DNA from: Paenibacillus macerans
GTDB lineage: Bacteria > Bacillota > Bacilli > Paenibacillales > Paenibacillaceae
Length of the DNA: 64,000 bases
Direction of reading: 5' to 3'
NCBI RefSeq assembly: GCF_023715465.1
Contig: NZ_JAMBOE010000002.1
Span: forward strand, 267,104 to 331,103
The notes beneath the pieces are model-generated. The model ran no database searches. It was not told the DNA's origin and was given only the letters and a program-made list of their open reading frames with translations. Of the stretch, positions 15,996 through 24,466 are shown one piece after another (position 1 is the first letter of the stretch; each line of letters begins with the position of its first letter). Made by a program: the position numbers and the translations under genes.

Positions 15996-16685
15996 TCAAC
16001 TTTTGGAAAAAGCCCTCCGCACATACCCCAGGTAGTCCTCGGGCTTATCAATATCGCTAGGAGCAGGGCCGGGAACATTCGCATAAACGATGCGCTCCCC
16101 GTATTTGCGCAGAAGCTCTTTGGCACCTACGTCTCCGTTCAAAGCGGCCAGATCGGCGAACAGCGGAGCGGCAAATAATACCGGATGGGCCGGATGATCC
16201 TCATAGCGGGCCTGAACAATCCACGCTCCAGTTTCCCGGAACGTACCGGCCACCCGGCGGATTGCCTCGGGCTTCATCTCCGGCTGATCGCCAAGCAGCA
16301 CCAGGATGGCCGCCGGTGAATGGCGCGCCCGCAGCTGCCGCACACCGGCGGCCAGTGAAGCTCCGAGCCCGCGGGCCGCTGAGTCCGTTTCCAGCCATTC
16401 CACGGACTCTAGTGGTGGCGGCTGGACGCTGTTTGAGCCCGATGCGATCCTTGCTTCGGCTCCCGCCCACAGCTCCGGCCCGGCCTTCAGGTGCGCCCGC
16501 TTGATCGGCCCGTTTTTGGCCGTGATCACCGCAACCCGGCAACTTCCTGACGACAGCGCCTGATGAACCGTTTGCTGAAGCACATGGCCTTGGGGCGCCG
16601 GAAGCAGCAGCTTGGGCCGCCCCATCCGCGCCGACGCTCCGCCGGCGAGAATCAGCGCCCAAACGGCGTTTACCGCTTCAGACAT
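15996..16685 (-). CDS. mocA: MocA/MobA-type molybdenum cofactor nucleotidyltransferase
   Basis: A 229-residue NTP-transferase. The N-terminal LILAGGASARMGRPKLLLP is the signature loop that binds NTP, and a central VLLGDQPEM holds the metal-binding DQP of the MocA branch (CTP transfer to molybdopterin for xanthine-dehydrogenase-type enzymes). The ATG at 16685 overlaps the xdhC stop by 8 bp, which chooses it over upstream codons. Together with XdhC it would prepare cofactor for a molybdenum hydroxylase. The structural xdh genes are not next to it here. MobA for the bis-MGD of NarG would be a different protein. Confidence 0.82.
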   Translation of the reverse strand: MSEAVNAVWALILAGGASARMGRPKLLLPAPQGHVLQQTVHQALSSGSCRVAVITAKNGPIKRAHLKAGPELWAGAEARIASGSNSVQPPPLESVEWLETDSAARGLGASLAAGVRQLRARHSPAAILVLLGDQPEMKPEAIRRVAGTFRETGAWIVQARYEDHPAHPVLFAAPLFADLAALNGDVGAKELLRKYGERIVYANVPGPAPSDIDKPEDYLGYVRRAFSKS

Positions 16686-17979
16686 GGCAAGTGGTCTCCG
16701 AACGGCGGCAGTGCTCCTGCGGCGCAGGGCGCGCTTCGGCAATCTGCGAGGGCGGGGATGCCGCCCGCAGTCCTTTGCGGTCGCGCAGAAATCCCCCGGA
16801 CTTGCCGTTTCGGCAGGCCAACATTTCCGCGAGGATACTCATGGCGATCTCCTGCGGCGTTTCCGCCCCGATATCCAGGCCAACGGGAGAATACAGCTTA
16901 TCCAGGAGAACGCTGTCTATGCCGCTGCGATACGCTTCGCCCCGCTCCATTCCCTGTTCCGTCTCATGCGTTGTTCCCTGCTCCATCCTCTGTTCCTTCT
17001 CCTGCTTCGTTCCCCCCTTCGTCCCCTGCCCCCCGGCTTCGCCAAGGCTTCCGTCTGCTTCATCCGCCTTATGCGGCTGTTCCCGCCCGATTCCCATAGG
17101 CTCCAATATTTTTTCCAGCCGGTATCTTGAGCCGACAAGCCCCAGATAAGCCACCTCCGGTGTAAGCATCTTCCGCACCGCCTCCCGGTCCAAGTCAAGA
17201 TTATGCGACATGACCACCACGAATTTGCCTTTGACGTCCACTTGGTCAAAGGCGAGCCGCGGAATGATCAACAGTTCGTCCGCCTCCGGGAACCGGCTTT
17301 CGCTTGCCTTCTCCGTCGCATGGCAGGCGACGGTGACGCTCCATTGCAGCATTTTCGCCATGCTGCAGAGCACGCGGGCATCGTCGCCGACGCCGACGAT
17401 GACCAGCTCCGGGCGCGGTGCGATGCGCTCGACCAGCAGCTCCAGCCGGGAGCTGCCGTTTACGTCTCGCACCAGCCCGGCCGTCCGGCCGCCGTCAAGC
17501 CGGCCGGCATACGACTCGCTGGGGCTAACCCAGCGCGTGCCCGGCGGAACGGCGACGTGATCGGAGGAACCGATCACCGTCACCGCCTCATAGGGCTCCC
17601 GCGTTTTCGCGCGCCCCAGCAGGTCGGATAAGATCCGGTCCGCCGCCTCAGGACGGTGCACCGGATCAAACGGCTCCAGCCAAACGGTGATCGCCCCGTT
17701 GCAGCCGAGTCCAAGCCCCCAGACGTCATCGCCTTTGACCCGGAAGTCGTAGAATAGCTTTAGCGGCTCTCCGGAACTTAGCACCCCCTCGGCGTGCTGT
17801 CGCAAATCCTCCTCGATGCAGCCGCCGCTGAGGATGCCCGTCACTTCCCCATCCTCGTGGATAAGGCAGCGCGTCCCTTCCCGGCGGTAGGCGGAGCCGT
17901 CTACTTTGATCACCACTGCTACGACGCAGGGCCGGCCATCTCTCCGGCAGGCGAGCAGCGAGCGGGTTATCTCCTCCAT
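16678..17979 (-). CDS. XdhC/CoxI-family molybdoenzyme maturation protein with low-complexity insertion
   Basis: A 433-residue protein. The N-terminal XdhC/CoxI domain has GSAYRREGTRCLI and GILSGGCIEEDL (about 27-60), and the later part has a Rossmann region (LVIVGVGDDARVL, about 190-202; LGLVGSRYRLEKI) for NAD(P). XdhC binds the cofactor, helps add the sulfido ligand, and delivers it to xanthine dehydrogenase-like enzymes. Between about residues 300 and 354 an E, Q, G and T rich segment (KEQRMEQGTTHETEQG) interrupts the usual sequence; the DNA below it is a degenerate TTCCCTG-type repeat. The ATG at 17979 fits the family start. mocA overlaps downstream. Confidence 0.82.
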   Translation of the reverse strand: MEEITRSLLACRRDGRPCVVAVVIKVDGSAYRREGTRCLIHEDGEVTGILSGGCIEEDLRQHAEGVLSSGEPLKLFYDFRVKGDDVWGLGLGCNGAITVWLEPFDPVHRPEAADRILSDLLGRAKTREPYEAVTVIGSSDHVAVPPGTRWVSPSESYAGRLDGGRTAGLVRDVNGSSRLELLVERIAPRPELVIVGVGDDARVLCSMAKMLQWSVTVACHATEKASESRFPEADELLIIPRLAFDQVDVKGKFVVVMSHNLDLDREAVRKMLTPEVAYLGLVGSRYRLEKILEPMGIGREQPHKADEADGSLGEAGGQGTKGGTKQEKEQRMEQGTTHETEQGMERGEAYRSGIDSVLLDKLYSPVGLDIGAETPQEIAMSILAEMLACRNGKSGGFLRDRKGLRAASPPSQIAEARPAPQEHCRRSETTCHV

Positions 17980-18072
17980 GCTCAGGTCATCTCCATCCGT
18001 ATCAATTCGGCATCGCCGATAAACAGTACGCGGTCTTTGGCGCAAATATGCCGGGATCTTGAATGGGATAGA

Positions 18073-18102
18073 CCGGATTTTTTTAGCGAATAAAAATTCC
18101 GG
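18073..18102. other. Hairpin beside element E2
   Basis: CCGGATTTTT and AAAAATTCCGG arms around a TTAGCGAAT loop. It lies at the xdhC-proximal end of element E2, near where similarity with E1 fades. Function unknown; it could be an element end or a weak terminator. Confidence 0.5.
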
Positions 18103-18387
18103 CACACTTGAGGACGAAGTGCAGGCAGAGAGGGAAGACAGGAGGAGAGGGAACTGCAAGAAGTGGAAGTGGCTGAAGGGTGAATCCGGGAGCTAAGGGA
18201 CACCAGAGGCTCTATCTGGGGAAAAACGGAGGTTTGCAAAATGTAACGGACAGAGATGACTCTATTTACCTCAAATTGGTCCGGGTGAGCTCGTTTTGAG
18301 TGAAATAGCGTCATCTGGGTCCGTTAGGCCGGGAAATGCCCGGGAAATAGGCGGATAAGGTCGCTGGTGTCCGTTAGAGCAGCGTCC
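18103..18387. repeat. Four-unit intergenic element E2 (inverted copy of E1)
   Basis: Units at 18193-18218, 18243-18267, 18302-18327 and 18353-18377, starts spaced 50, 59 and 51 bp, first two inverted relative to the last two. The reverse complement aligns with E1 through all units and the intervening ATTTCCCGGGNATTTCCC. E1 and E2 therefore form an inverted pair about 10 kb apart. It sits upstream of xdhC and downstream of pxpA. Confidence 0.85.
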
Positions 18388-18504
18388 CAGCTTAGAAAGG
18401 GCCGGAAGTCTGCGCAATTCTATAATCGCGAGGAAAAACTTCCTGAACTTCCTCTAAGCACGGCCTGCCTTCCCAAAATGTACGTCGACGATAGAACGTT
18501 TCTC

Positions 18505-19290
18505 TTACCCCGGATCTGTATGTCCGAGCGTCAGGCCAATCGGTTGAACGACCATTCCCGCTTCCTCCAGAGAGCTGCGGATTTTTCCGGCAAATTCCAC
18601 GGAATGCGCGCCGTCGCCGTGAATACATATCGTGTCAGCCCGGATCAGCACGTCCACGTTTTGCTGGGACATCACTTTGCCTTCCGCCACCATGCGAATC
18701 ACTTGGCTGATCGATTTTTGCTCATCGGTGATCAAAGCGTCAGGCTGTTTGCGGGGCGTCAGCGAACCGTCGGACTGGTAAGTACGGTCGGAAAAAACTT
18801 CGCTTGCAGTGCGCAGCCCCGCTTTTTGCCCGGCCTTAATCAATTCGCTGCCGGCCAGACCGAACAAAATCAGCTCGGGATCGACTTTGTACACCGCCTC
18901 GGCGATCGCTTCGGCCAGTCCGGCATGGCGGGCAGCCATGTTGTACAAAGAGCCGTGGGGCTTCACATGTTGCAACTTTACTCCTTCCGCGCGCACGAAT
19001 CCCCACAGTGCGCCGATTTGATAGACGACCATGTCGTAAGCTTCCTGCGGAGAAATATTCATCTCCCGGCGGCCGAAGCCGACGAGATCCGGCAATCCCG
19101 GATGCGCGCCGAGCGCCGCGCCGCTTTCCAAGGCCAGCTTTACGGTTTGCCGCATCGTCGCCGGATCCCCGGCGTGAAAACCGCACGCGATGTTGGCGGA
19201 GGTCACATGCTTCAGCACCTCACTGTCACTGCCGATTTGATAAGCGCCAAAGCTTTCCCCCATGTCGCAATTCAAGTCCACCACGCTCAT
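18505..19290 (-). CDS. pxpA: 5-oxoprolinase subunit A (LamB/YcsF)
   Basis: A 261-residue LamB/YcsF protein. DLNCDMGE near the N-terminus, [29 protein letters not shown] and a late CIHGDG are the family hallmarks, with the acidic and histidine residues of the active site. With PxpB and PxpC it forms the ATP-dependent prokaryotic 5-oxoprolinase that opens pyroglutamate to glutamate. Last gene of the pxpB-pxpC-pxpA operon, 43 bp after pxpC. The start is preceded by AGAGAGGCG. Confidence 0.94.
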   Translation of the reverse strand: MSVVDLNCDMGESFGAYQIGSDSEVLKHVTSANIACGFHAGDPATMRQTVKLALESGAALGAHPGLPDLVGFGRREMNISPQEAYDMVVYQIGALWGFVRAEGVKLQHVKPHGSLYNMAARHAGLAEAIAEAVYKVDPELILFGLAGSELIKAGQKAGLRTASEVFSDRTYQSDGSLTPRKQPDALITDEQKSISQVIRMVAEGKVMSQQNVDVLIRADTICIHGDGAHSVEFAGKIRSSLEEAGMVVQPIGLTLGHTDPG

Positions 19291-19333
19291 GGTCCATTCG
19301 CCTCTCTTTCGATTGTATATTCAACGATCCGGT

Positions 19334-20344
19334 TTATTTTCGCTGCTGCAAATGGCCGAGTCCCTGACGCAAAGCAAGGATGGCCTGTTCGCGTTCGATG
19401 AGCTGCCGCTGCGCTTCCCTTAAGCTGATCAACTGGAATCTCACCTTCCCGCCTAAATTCACCTGGGCGAGCAGCGGCAAATCCATGGAAGCCATCTGGG
19501 CAATCATCGGGTATCCGCCAGTTGTCTGGCGGTCAGCCATCAGCACGATCGGGTTGCCATCAGGCGGCACCTGCACTGTTCCCATCGTAACGGCCGAGGA
19601 GATCATCTCCACGGTTTTCATCAGCTTAAGCTCAGGTCCATTGAGACGGTATCCCATCCGGTCGGACTGTGGCAACACCTCAAACGGTTCGCTTATGAAT
19701 AACGCTTTACTCTCTTCCCGGAACAAATCGTATTGCTCACCCGCGATAACCCGGATCACCGGGTTCGGCTCGTACGGAGGAATGAGGTCGGCGGAAACTG
19801 CCCAGCGGCTGACGGCACCCAAGTTATTTTCCGCCTCCCGCGCCAGCAGGCCCAGCATATGGAGACTTTGCAAAGACATGCTCCCGACCGGAAGCCGGTC
19901 GCCTTTGGCTAGCGCACGCCCATGATATCCCCCGATGCCGGCCCGCAAATAGGTAGAGCGGCTGTTCATCTGCACCGGCACGTCCACCCCACCGCTTACG
20001 GCCAGATATGCTCTGCAGCCTTGCTTCATGGGACCGAAGTTGAGCGTGGAGCCTTTGGGGGCCAGGATCGTCCGCCAGCCCGGCAGTGATACTCCGTTTA
20101 GCTTGGGCGATAAGTCCCCGCCGCAAATCGAGATTAACGCCGTCTGCTCGAACACGATCTCCGGGCCCATCATCGTAATTTCGAGTCCGGCTTCCCCCTC
20201 CTCATTGCCAACGAGCAGATTTGCAATCCGCAACGCAAAAGCATCCATCGCACCGCCGACGGTCACACCGTATTTCTGAAATCCATATCTCCCCAAATCC
20301 TGCACTGTCGTCAGCAGTCCGGGTTTATGAATCAGAAGGCTCAC
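19334..20344 (-). CDS. pxpC: 5-oxoprolinase subunit C (KipA-like)
   Basis: A 336-residue biotin-dependent-carboxyltransferase-like protein, the KipA/PxpC family. LLTTVQDLGRYGFQKYGV at the N-terminus and GGAMDAFALRIAN follow the family closely, and a late MADRQTTGGYPMIA is present. It works with PxpB and PxpA on 5-oxoproline. The ATG overlaps the pxpB stop as ATGA, so the two are translationally coupled. B. subtilis homologues were first described as kip genes affecting sporulation kinase KinA, so a secondary role is possible. Confidence 0.94.
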   Translation of the reverse strand: MSLLIHKPGLLTTVQDLGRYGFQKYGVTVGGAMDAFALRIANLLVGNEEGEAGLEITMMGPEIVFEQTALISICGGDLSPKLNGVSLPGWRTILAPKGSTLNFGPMKQGCRAYLAVSGGVDVPVQMNSRSTYLRAGIGGYHGRALAKGDRLPVGSMSLQSLHMLGLLAREAENNLGAVSRWAVSADLIPPYEPNPVIRVIAGEQYDLFREESKALFISEPFEVLPQSDRMGYRLNGPELKLMKTVEMISSAVTMGTVQVPPDGNPIVLMADRQTTGGYPMIAQMASMDLPLLAQVNLGGKVRFQLISLREAQRQLIEREQAILALRQGLGHLQQRK

Positions 20345-21102
20345 CGCTTATCCTCCTCCCAAGCGTCAAATTGCCCCCGGGATATCGGGTAAAAGCGCAC
20401 CGTATCGCCCGCCTCCAGCAAGGTTGGCGGCATTTGCCCCGGCTTGAACAGCGCGACCGGCGTTTTGCCGATCAGCTGCCAGCCGCCCGGCGTATCGAGC
20501 GGATACACCCCGGTCTGATCCCCCGCGATACCGACCGAGCCTGCCGGAATCGACAGCCGCGGCGTTTGTCTCCGCGGTGTCGCTATTCGTTCCGCCATGC
20601 CTCCCAAATACGCAAACCCGGGAGCAAAGCCAAGCATATAAACCAGGTAATCGGCCGAAGTATGTATCTCGATGACTTCTTCGGGCATTAGACCGTGATG
20701 CGCCGCCACTGCGGCTAAATCCGGGCCCAATTCTCCGCCGTAGCAAACCGGAATTTCAACCACCCTCGACGGCGGGAGACCGGTATCTTTCAACTCGCTC
20801 AGTACGTGGCGAAGGCGGGCGGCGGCGAGTTTAAACGGGTATACGTCTCCCTCCCGTCCGGCTTCTTTATTATCTGTTAGCAGCTGCATGATGTCGTAAT
20901 ATATAGTTACCGAAGTAAAGGCCGGAACGTATTCCACCATCCAGCGGAATGGATTTTTTTCAAGATAATCGGCCAACTGCCTGACTTTTTGGTGCACCGC
21001 CGGATAAATCGCTTCTCCAAGCTTAACAATCAGAGCGGAATCCCCCAGCGGAATGATTTCCGTTCCCGTGGTATGGCCAGCGCCGAAAGCCCCGTTGTTC
21101 AT
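20341..21102 (-). CDS. pxpB: 5-oxoprolinase subunit B (KipI-like)
   Basis: A 253-residue KipI/PxpB protein. GDSALIVKLGEAI at the start and LGFAPGFAYLGGM with the RQTPRLSIPAGSVGIAG segment are typical. First gene of pxpBCA. Two adjacent ATG codons follow AGGAGG; the second (21102) is six bp away and preferred over the first, which is only three bp away. The longer upstream frame has no ribosome site. Element E5 lies just upstream. Confidence 0.93.
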   Translation of the reverse strand: MNNGAFGAGHTTGTEIIPLGDSALIVKLGEAIYPAVHQKVRQLADYLEKNPFRWMVEYVPAFTSVTIYYDIMQLLTDNKEAGREGDVYPFKLAAARLRHVLSELKDTGLPPSRVVEIPVCYGGELGPDLAAVAAHHGLMPEEVIEIHTSADYLVYMLGFAPGFAYLGGMAERIATPRRQTPRLSIPAGSVGIAGDQTGVYPLDTPGGWQLIGKTPVALFKPGQMPPTLLEAGDTVRFYPISRGQFDAWEEDKR

Positions 21103-21146
21103 CATATTCCTCCTAAAATCATATATCCGAATCTGGACCATTCATA

Positions 21147-21392
21147 GGAAAATAAGTACAAAAAATGCCGCTAATGATGATGAACCTGCCTGGCTTCGGA
21201 TAATAAGTGCATAAAGTGCCGCTATTTTGAAGGCCGACATTTCGTCGAGACGACGGTTCCCCGAGACGACGGGCCGTCCGTCGTTCCAGCCAACGTTTGC
21301 CTTTCTACCCGACGGTTCCAGTAGCTGGCTATCAAGCACCGCTTTCTAGGTTACGCCACTTTAATTTTAGCGGAAACTATCGCTTAAAAAAA
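21147..21392. repeat. Degenerate intergenic repeat E5
   Basis: Two direct units, 21147-21175 and 21198-21228, share ATAAGT-C-AAA-TGCCGCTA and are spaced about 50 bp, like the units of E1-E4. One looser inverted unit lies at 21365-21392 (TTTTAGCGGAAACTATCGC). A fourth unit was not identified and the expected 60-bp inner gap is not kept. A separate GACGACGG-type inverted repeat fills about 21245-21275. A degraded member of the family is possible. Confidence 0.45.
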
Positions 21393-21434
21393 GCAAACAG
21401 GCTGTCCAAGGATAATCCTCCTTGTCAGCCTGTC
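21386..21434 (-). terminator. Terminator of the yebC-like gene
   Basis: Long stem ACAGGCTG/CAGCCTGT extended by CCAAGGA/TCCTTG, followed on the minus strand by TTTGCTTTTTTT. Confidence 0.85.
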
Positions 21435-21500
21435 TCCATCCGAAGCACACCACTTGAGCCATTATACTCCCCAAGTATGTAGCCTTCCGTCTTGTTACGT

Positions 21501-22220
21501 TTAGTCCGCAAATTCAACATTATGATACACTTGCTGTACATCTTCCAAATCTTCCAGCGCATCGATCAGCTTCTCGAATTGCGCCTCGGCCTCCTGCGGA
21601 AGCGTTACATAGTTTTGCGCCAGCATCGTCAGCTCGGCCACCGTAAACTCGGTGATTCCGGCGTTTTTGAGCGCTTCTTGCACCGTGTGGAATTGATCCG
21701 GTTCAGCGTATACGATGACCGAATCGTCCTCTTCTACGATATCGCGCACCTCGACATCGGCTTCCATCAGGATTTCGAACACTTCATCAATCGTTTTTCC
21801 TTCCATCCCGATCACCGCGGTAGCGTCAAACATATAAGAAACTGAACCGTTGACGCCCATATTGCCGCCGTTTTTGTTAAATGCGGAACGCACCTCCGGC
21901 GCGGTACGGTTCACGTTGTTGGTCAGCGTGTCCACAATCACCATCGAGCCGTTTGGACCAAAGCCTTCGTATCGGAGCTCCTGATAGGTTTCCTCCGAGC
22001 TGCCTTTTGCTTTATCCAAAGCGCGGTCGATGATCGCTTTAGGCACATTGTAAGTTTTGGCCCGTTCCAGCACGACTTTCAAGGCGCGGTTCGATTCCGG
22101 ATCCGGTTCGCCCTTCTTGGCGGCCACATAAATTTCAACCCCGAACTTGGCGTAAACCCGGCTTGTGTTGGCGTCTTTCGAAGCTTTCTTCTCTTTAATA
22201 TTGTTCCATTTGCGACCCAT
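21501..22220 (-). CDS. YebC/PmpR-family protein (YeeI-like)
   Basis: A 239-residue YebC/PmpR protein starting [20 protein letters not shown], the standard N-terminus. It contains [19 protein letters not shown] and a [12 protein letters not shown] third domain. Members were classed as transcription regulators, and recent work links YebC-type proteins to translation of proline-rich stretches. The Gram-positive YeeI branch is the best match. It is monocistronic, with a terminator 70 bp downstream. Which role applies here cannot be read from sequence. Confidence 0.9.
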   Translation of the reverse strand: MGRKWNNIKEKKASKDANTSRVYAKFGVEIYVAAKKGEPDPESNRALKVVLERAKTYNVPKAIIDRALDKAKGSSEETYQELRYEGFGPNGSMVIVDTLTNNVNRTAPEVRSAFNKNGGNMGVNGSVSYMFDATAVIGMEGKTIDEVFEILMEADVEVRDIVEEDDSVIVYAEPDQFHTVQEALKNAGITEFTVAELTMLAQNYVTLPQEAEAQFEKLIDALEDLEDVQQVYHNVEFAD

Positions 22221-22311
22221 ACTGTTCCCACTTTCTATGTTTAGTACCTATCTATTATAACCGATTTTTTTCAAGCTGTGGACTATTCTCTCAGGGCCTC
22301 TTATGCGGCAA

Positions 22312-22350
22312 AAGAAAAACAACCCTACCTGATATGCAGGAGGGCTGTTT
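22312..22350 (-). terminator. Terminator of the cotD-like gene
   Basis: Stem AACAGCCCTCCT paired with AGGTAGGGTTGTT, one or two mismatches, followed by TTTTCTTTT on the minus strand. It starts 10 bp after the stop. Confidence 0.8.
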
Positions 22351-22360
22351 GAAAAGGACA

Positions 22361-22585
22361 TTACCGTTTTCTTTTCCGCCGCGGAGCCGTGGAACAAACC
22401 GCCGCCTTGGGCGCCTCACTAACGACATTGTATTTGACCAGATGCTCGTAAACGGGAACACAATGATGCCGAGTCACTATGTTTATCGGATGGATGACTC
22501 GAACAAGTTGGGGATCAAAAATATCCTGGACGACGACCTGCGCCGGCGCAACGATCGTTACGGGTGGACAGCAATGGCAGCTCAT
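22361..22585 (-). CDS. CotD-like spore coat protein
   Basis: A 74-residue His/Cys-rich protein (MSCHCCPPVTIVAPAQ at the start; HPINIVTRHHCVPVYEH in the middle; a basic RRKRKR tail). This composition and the CCPP and HPI blocks fit the CotD family of inner spore coat proteins, which assemble on the developing spore under mother-cell control. It has its own terminator. A sigma-K-type promoter was not confidently seen. It supports a spore-forming host. Confidence 0.75.
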   Translation of the reverse strand: MSCHCCPPVTIVAPAQVVVQDIFDPQLVRVIHPINIVTRHHCVPVYEHLVKYNVVSEAPKAAVCSTAPRRKRKR

Positions 22586-22673
22586 TTGGATTCACCTCGC
22601 TATAGGTTTTTGGCTTCATTACGATATATGAGACTACCCCGTCATATGATTGTTCTTTCGCCCCTTTTACATA

Positions 22674-22710
22674 AAAACAGCCTGCTCCCTGTAAAAGAGC
22701 AGGCCGTTTC
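22674..22710 (-). terminator. Terminator of the ABC-F gene
   Basis: Perfect stem GCCTGCTC/GAGCAGGC with a 9-nt loop, followed by TGTTTTTATG on the minus strand. Confidence 0.88.
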
Positions 22711-22734
22711 CAACGGAATGCCGGTATTTGGAGC

Positions 22735-24291
22735 CTACAGCATCTTCGTCGTCCACGATTCGCAGTTCCACGTTTCCGTCACGACATCACGGTAAAACTC
22801 CGGTTCGTGGGAAATCAGCAAAACGCTTCCCTTAAACGCCTTAAGCGCGCGCTTCAATTCATCCTTCGCGTCTACATCCAAGTGGTTCGTCGGTTCGTCG
22901 AGCACCAGCAAATTTGTCTCGCGGTTAATCAGCTTGCACAAGCGGACCTTGGCTTTTTCTCCCCCGCTCAGCACGGCGATTTTGCTCTCGATATGCTTCG
23001 TCGTCAAACCGCATTTGGCCAACGCCGCGCGCACCTCGAATTGCGTAAACGACGGGAACTCGTTCCAAATTTCCTCAATGCATGTGTTGTAGTTGGCATC
23101 CTTCATCTCTTGCTCAAAATAACCGATTTCCAGCAGATCGCCGAGCTGCACCGATCCGGATAACGCCGGAATCTGCCCGAGAATGCTGCGCAACAGCGTC
23201 GTTTTCCCGATCCCGTTCGCCCCGACCAGGGCGATTTTTTGCCCGCGTTCCATCCGCAGGTTCAGCGGCCTCGACAGCGGCGAATCATAGCCGATCACCA
23301 GGTCCGCCGTTTCAAAGATCAGCTTTCCGGACGTTCTCGCATCTTTGAAATTAAACTGCGGCTTCGGCTTTTCCCTGGCCAACTCGATGATCTCCATCTT
23401 ATCCAGCTTCTTTTGTCTGGACATCGCCATATTCCGGGTCGCGACACTCGCCTTGTTGCGGGCGACGAAATCCTTCAGGTCGGCGATTTCCTGCTGCTGG
23501 CGCTTATAAGCGGACTCCAGCTGCTGCTTTTTCGCTTCGTACACCTGCTGGAAATGATCGTAATCTCCGGCATAACGATTCAACTGTTGATTTTCCATGT
23601 GATAGATCAAATTAATGACGCTGTTCAAAAACGGGATGTCGTGCGAAATCAAAATAAACGCATTTTCGTATTCCTGCAGGTAGCGCTTGAGCCATTCGAT
23701 ATGCAGCTCGTCGAGATAGTTCGTTGGTTCGTCCAGCAGCAGGATGTCAGGCTTCTCCAGCAGCAGCTTGGCCAGCAGCACCTTCGTCCGCTGTCCGCCG
23801 CTCAAATCGTTAACATCCTTATCCAGCCCGATATCGGTCAAACCGAGCCCCCGCGCGGTCTCTTCGACTTTGGCGTCGATCATGTAGAAGTCCTGGTTCG
23901 TCAGCGTATCCTGAATCGTGCCGACCTCCTCCAGCAGCCGCTCCAACTCCTCCGGCGACACCTCGCCCATTTTGCCGTACATATCGTTCATTTCCTGCTC
24001 CATATCGAACAGGTACTGGAACGCGCCGCGCAGGACGTCTCGAATCGTCATCCCTTGGCTAAGCACCGCATGCTGATCCAAATACCCGACGCGCGTCCGG
24101 CGCGCCCATTCGATTTTGCCTTCATCCGGTTGCAGCTTGCCTGTGATGATATTCATAAACGTGGATTTGCCTTCGCCGTTGGCCCCGATCAGGCCGATAT
24201 GCTCGCCTTTCAGCAGCCGGAAGGATACGTCGCTAAAAATAGCCCTGTCGCCAAACCCGTGACTTAACTTTTCTACATTCAAAATGCTCAT
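22735..24291 (-). CDS. ABC-F family ATPase
   Basis: A 518-residue soluble protein with two ABC cassettes and no membrane segment. Walker A reads GANGEGKST (first) and GANGIGKTT (second), signature LSGGQRTK and LSGGEKAK, Walker B LLLDEPTNYLD and LVLDEPTNHLD. A charged linker of about 70 residues (KKQQLESAYKRQQQE) joins them, as in ABC-F proteins that act on ribosomes. It looks closer to the housekeeping YdiF/YbiT types than to antibiotic-resistance members, but resistance cannot be ruled out. Monocistronic with its own terminator. Confidence 0.9.
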   Translation of the reverse strand: MSILNVEKLSHGFGDRAIFSDVSFRLLKGEHIGLIGANGEGKSTFMNIITGKLQPDEGKIEWARRTRVGYLDQHAVLSQGMTIRDVLRGAFQYLFDMEQEMNDMYGKMGEVSPEELERLLEEVGTIQDTLTNQDFYMIDAKVEETARGLGLTDIGLDKDVNDLSGGQRTKVLLAKLLLEKPDILLLDEPTNYLDELHIEWLKRYLQEYENAFILISHDIPFLNSVINLIYHMENQQLNRYAGDYDHFQQVYEAKKQQLESAYKRQQQEIADLKDFVARNKASVATRNMAMSRQKKLDKMEIIELAREKPKPQFNFKDARTSGKLIFETADLVIGYDSPLSRPLNLRMERGQKIALVGANGIGKTTLLRSILGQIPALSGSVQLGDLLEIGYFEQEMKDANYNTCIEEIWNEFPSFTQFEVRAALAKCGLTTKHIESKIAVLSGGEKAKVRLCKLINRETNLLVLDEPTNHLDVDAKDELKRALKAFKGSVLLISHEPEFYRDVVTETWNCESWTTKML

Positions 24292-24410
24292 AAATTAAAT
24301 AACACCTTTTCTGTAAGTTAATCTAAAACTCTCGCAAAAAAAGATACACTCGTCATATTATAAAGGTTAACGGGAGGACAACTCAATACGGCGGACAAAA
24401 TTATTGCCCA

Positions 24411-24458
24411 TAAAAAAAGCACCTTCCCCGAACTGATCTTTAGGGACGGTGCTTTTCG
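24411..24458 (-). terminator. Terminator of the aldo-keto reductase gene
   Basis: Stem AAAAGCACC/GGTGCTTTT, A-rich on one side and T-rich on the other, so it could work in both directions. It begins nine bp after the stop at 24467. Confidence 0.85.
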
Positions 24459-24466
24459 CCGATCAT

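Noticed and set aside
21142-21339. 65-codon minus-strand frame upstream of pxpB
   Set aside because: Lies across repeat E5, lacks a ribosome site and any recognisable domain.
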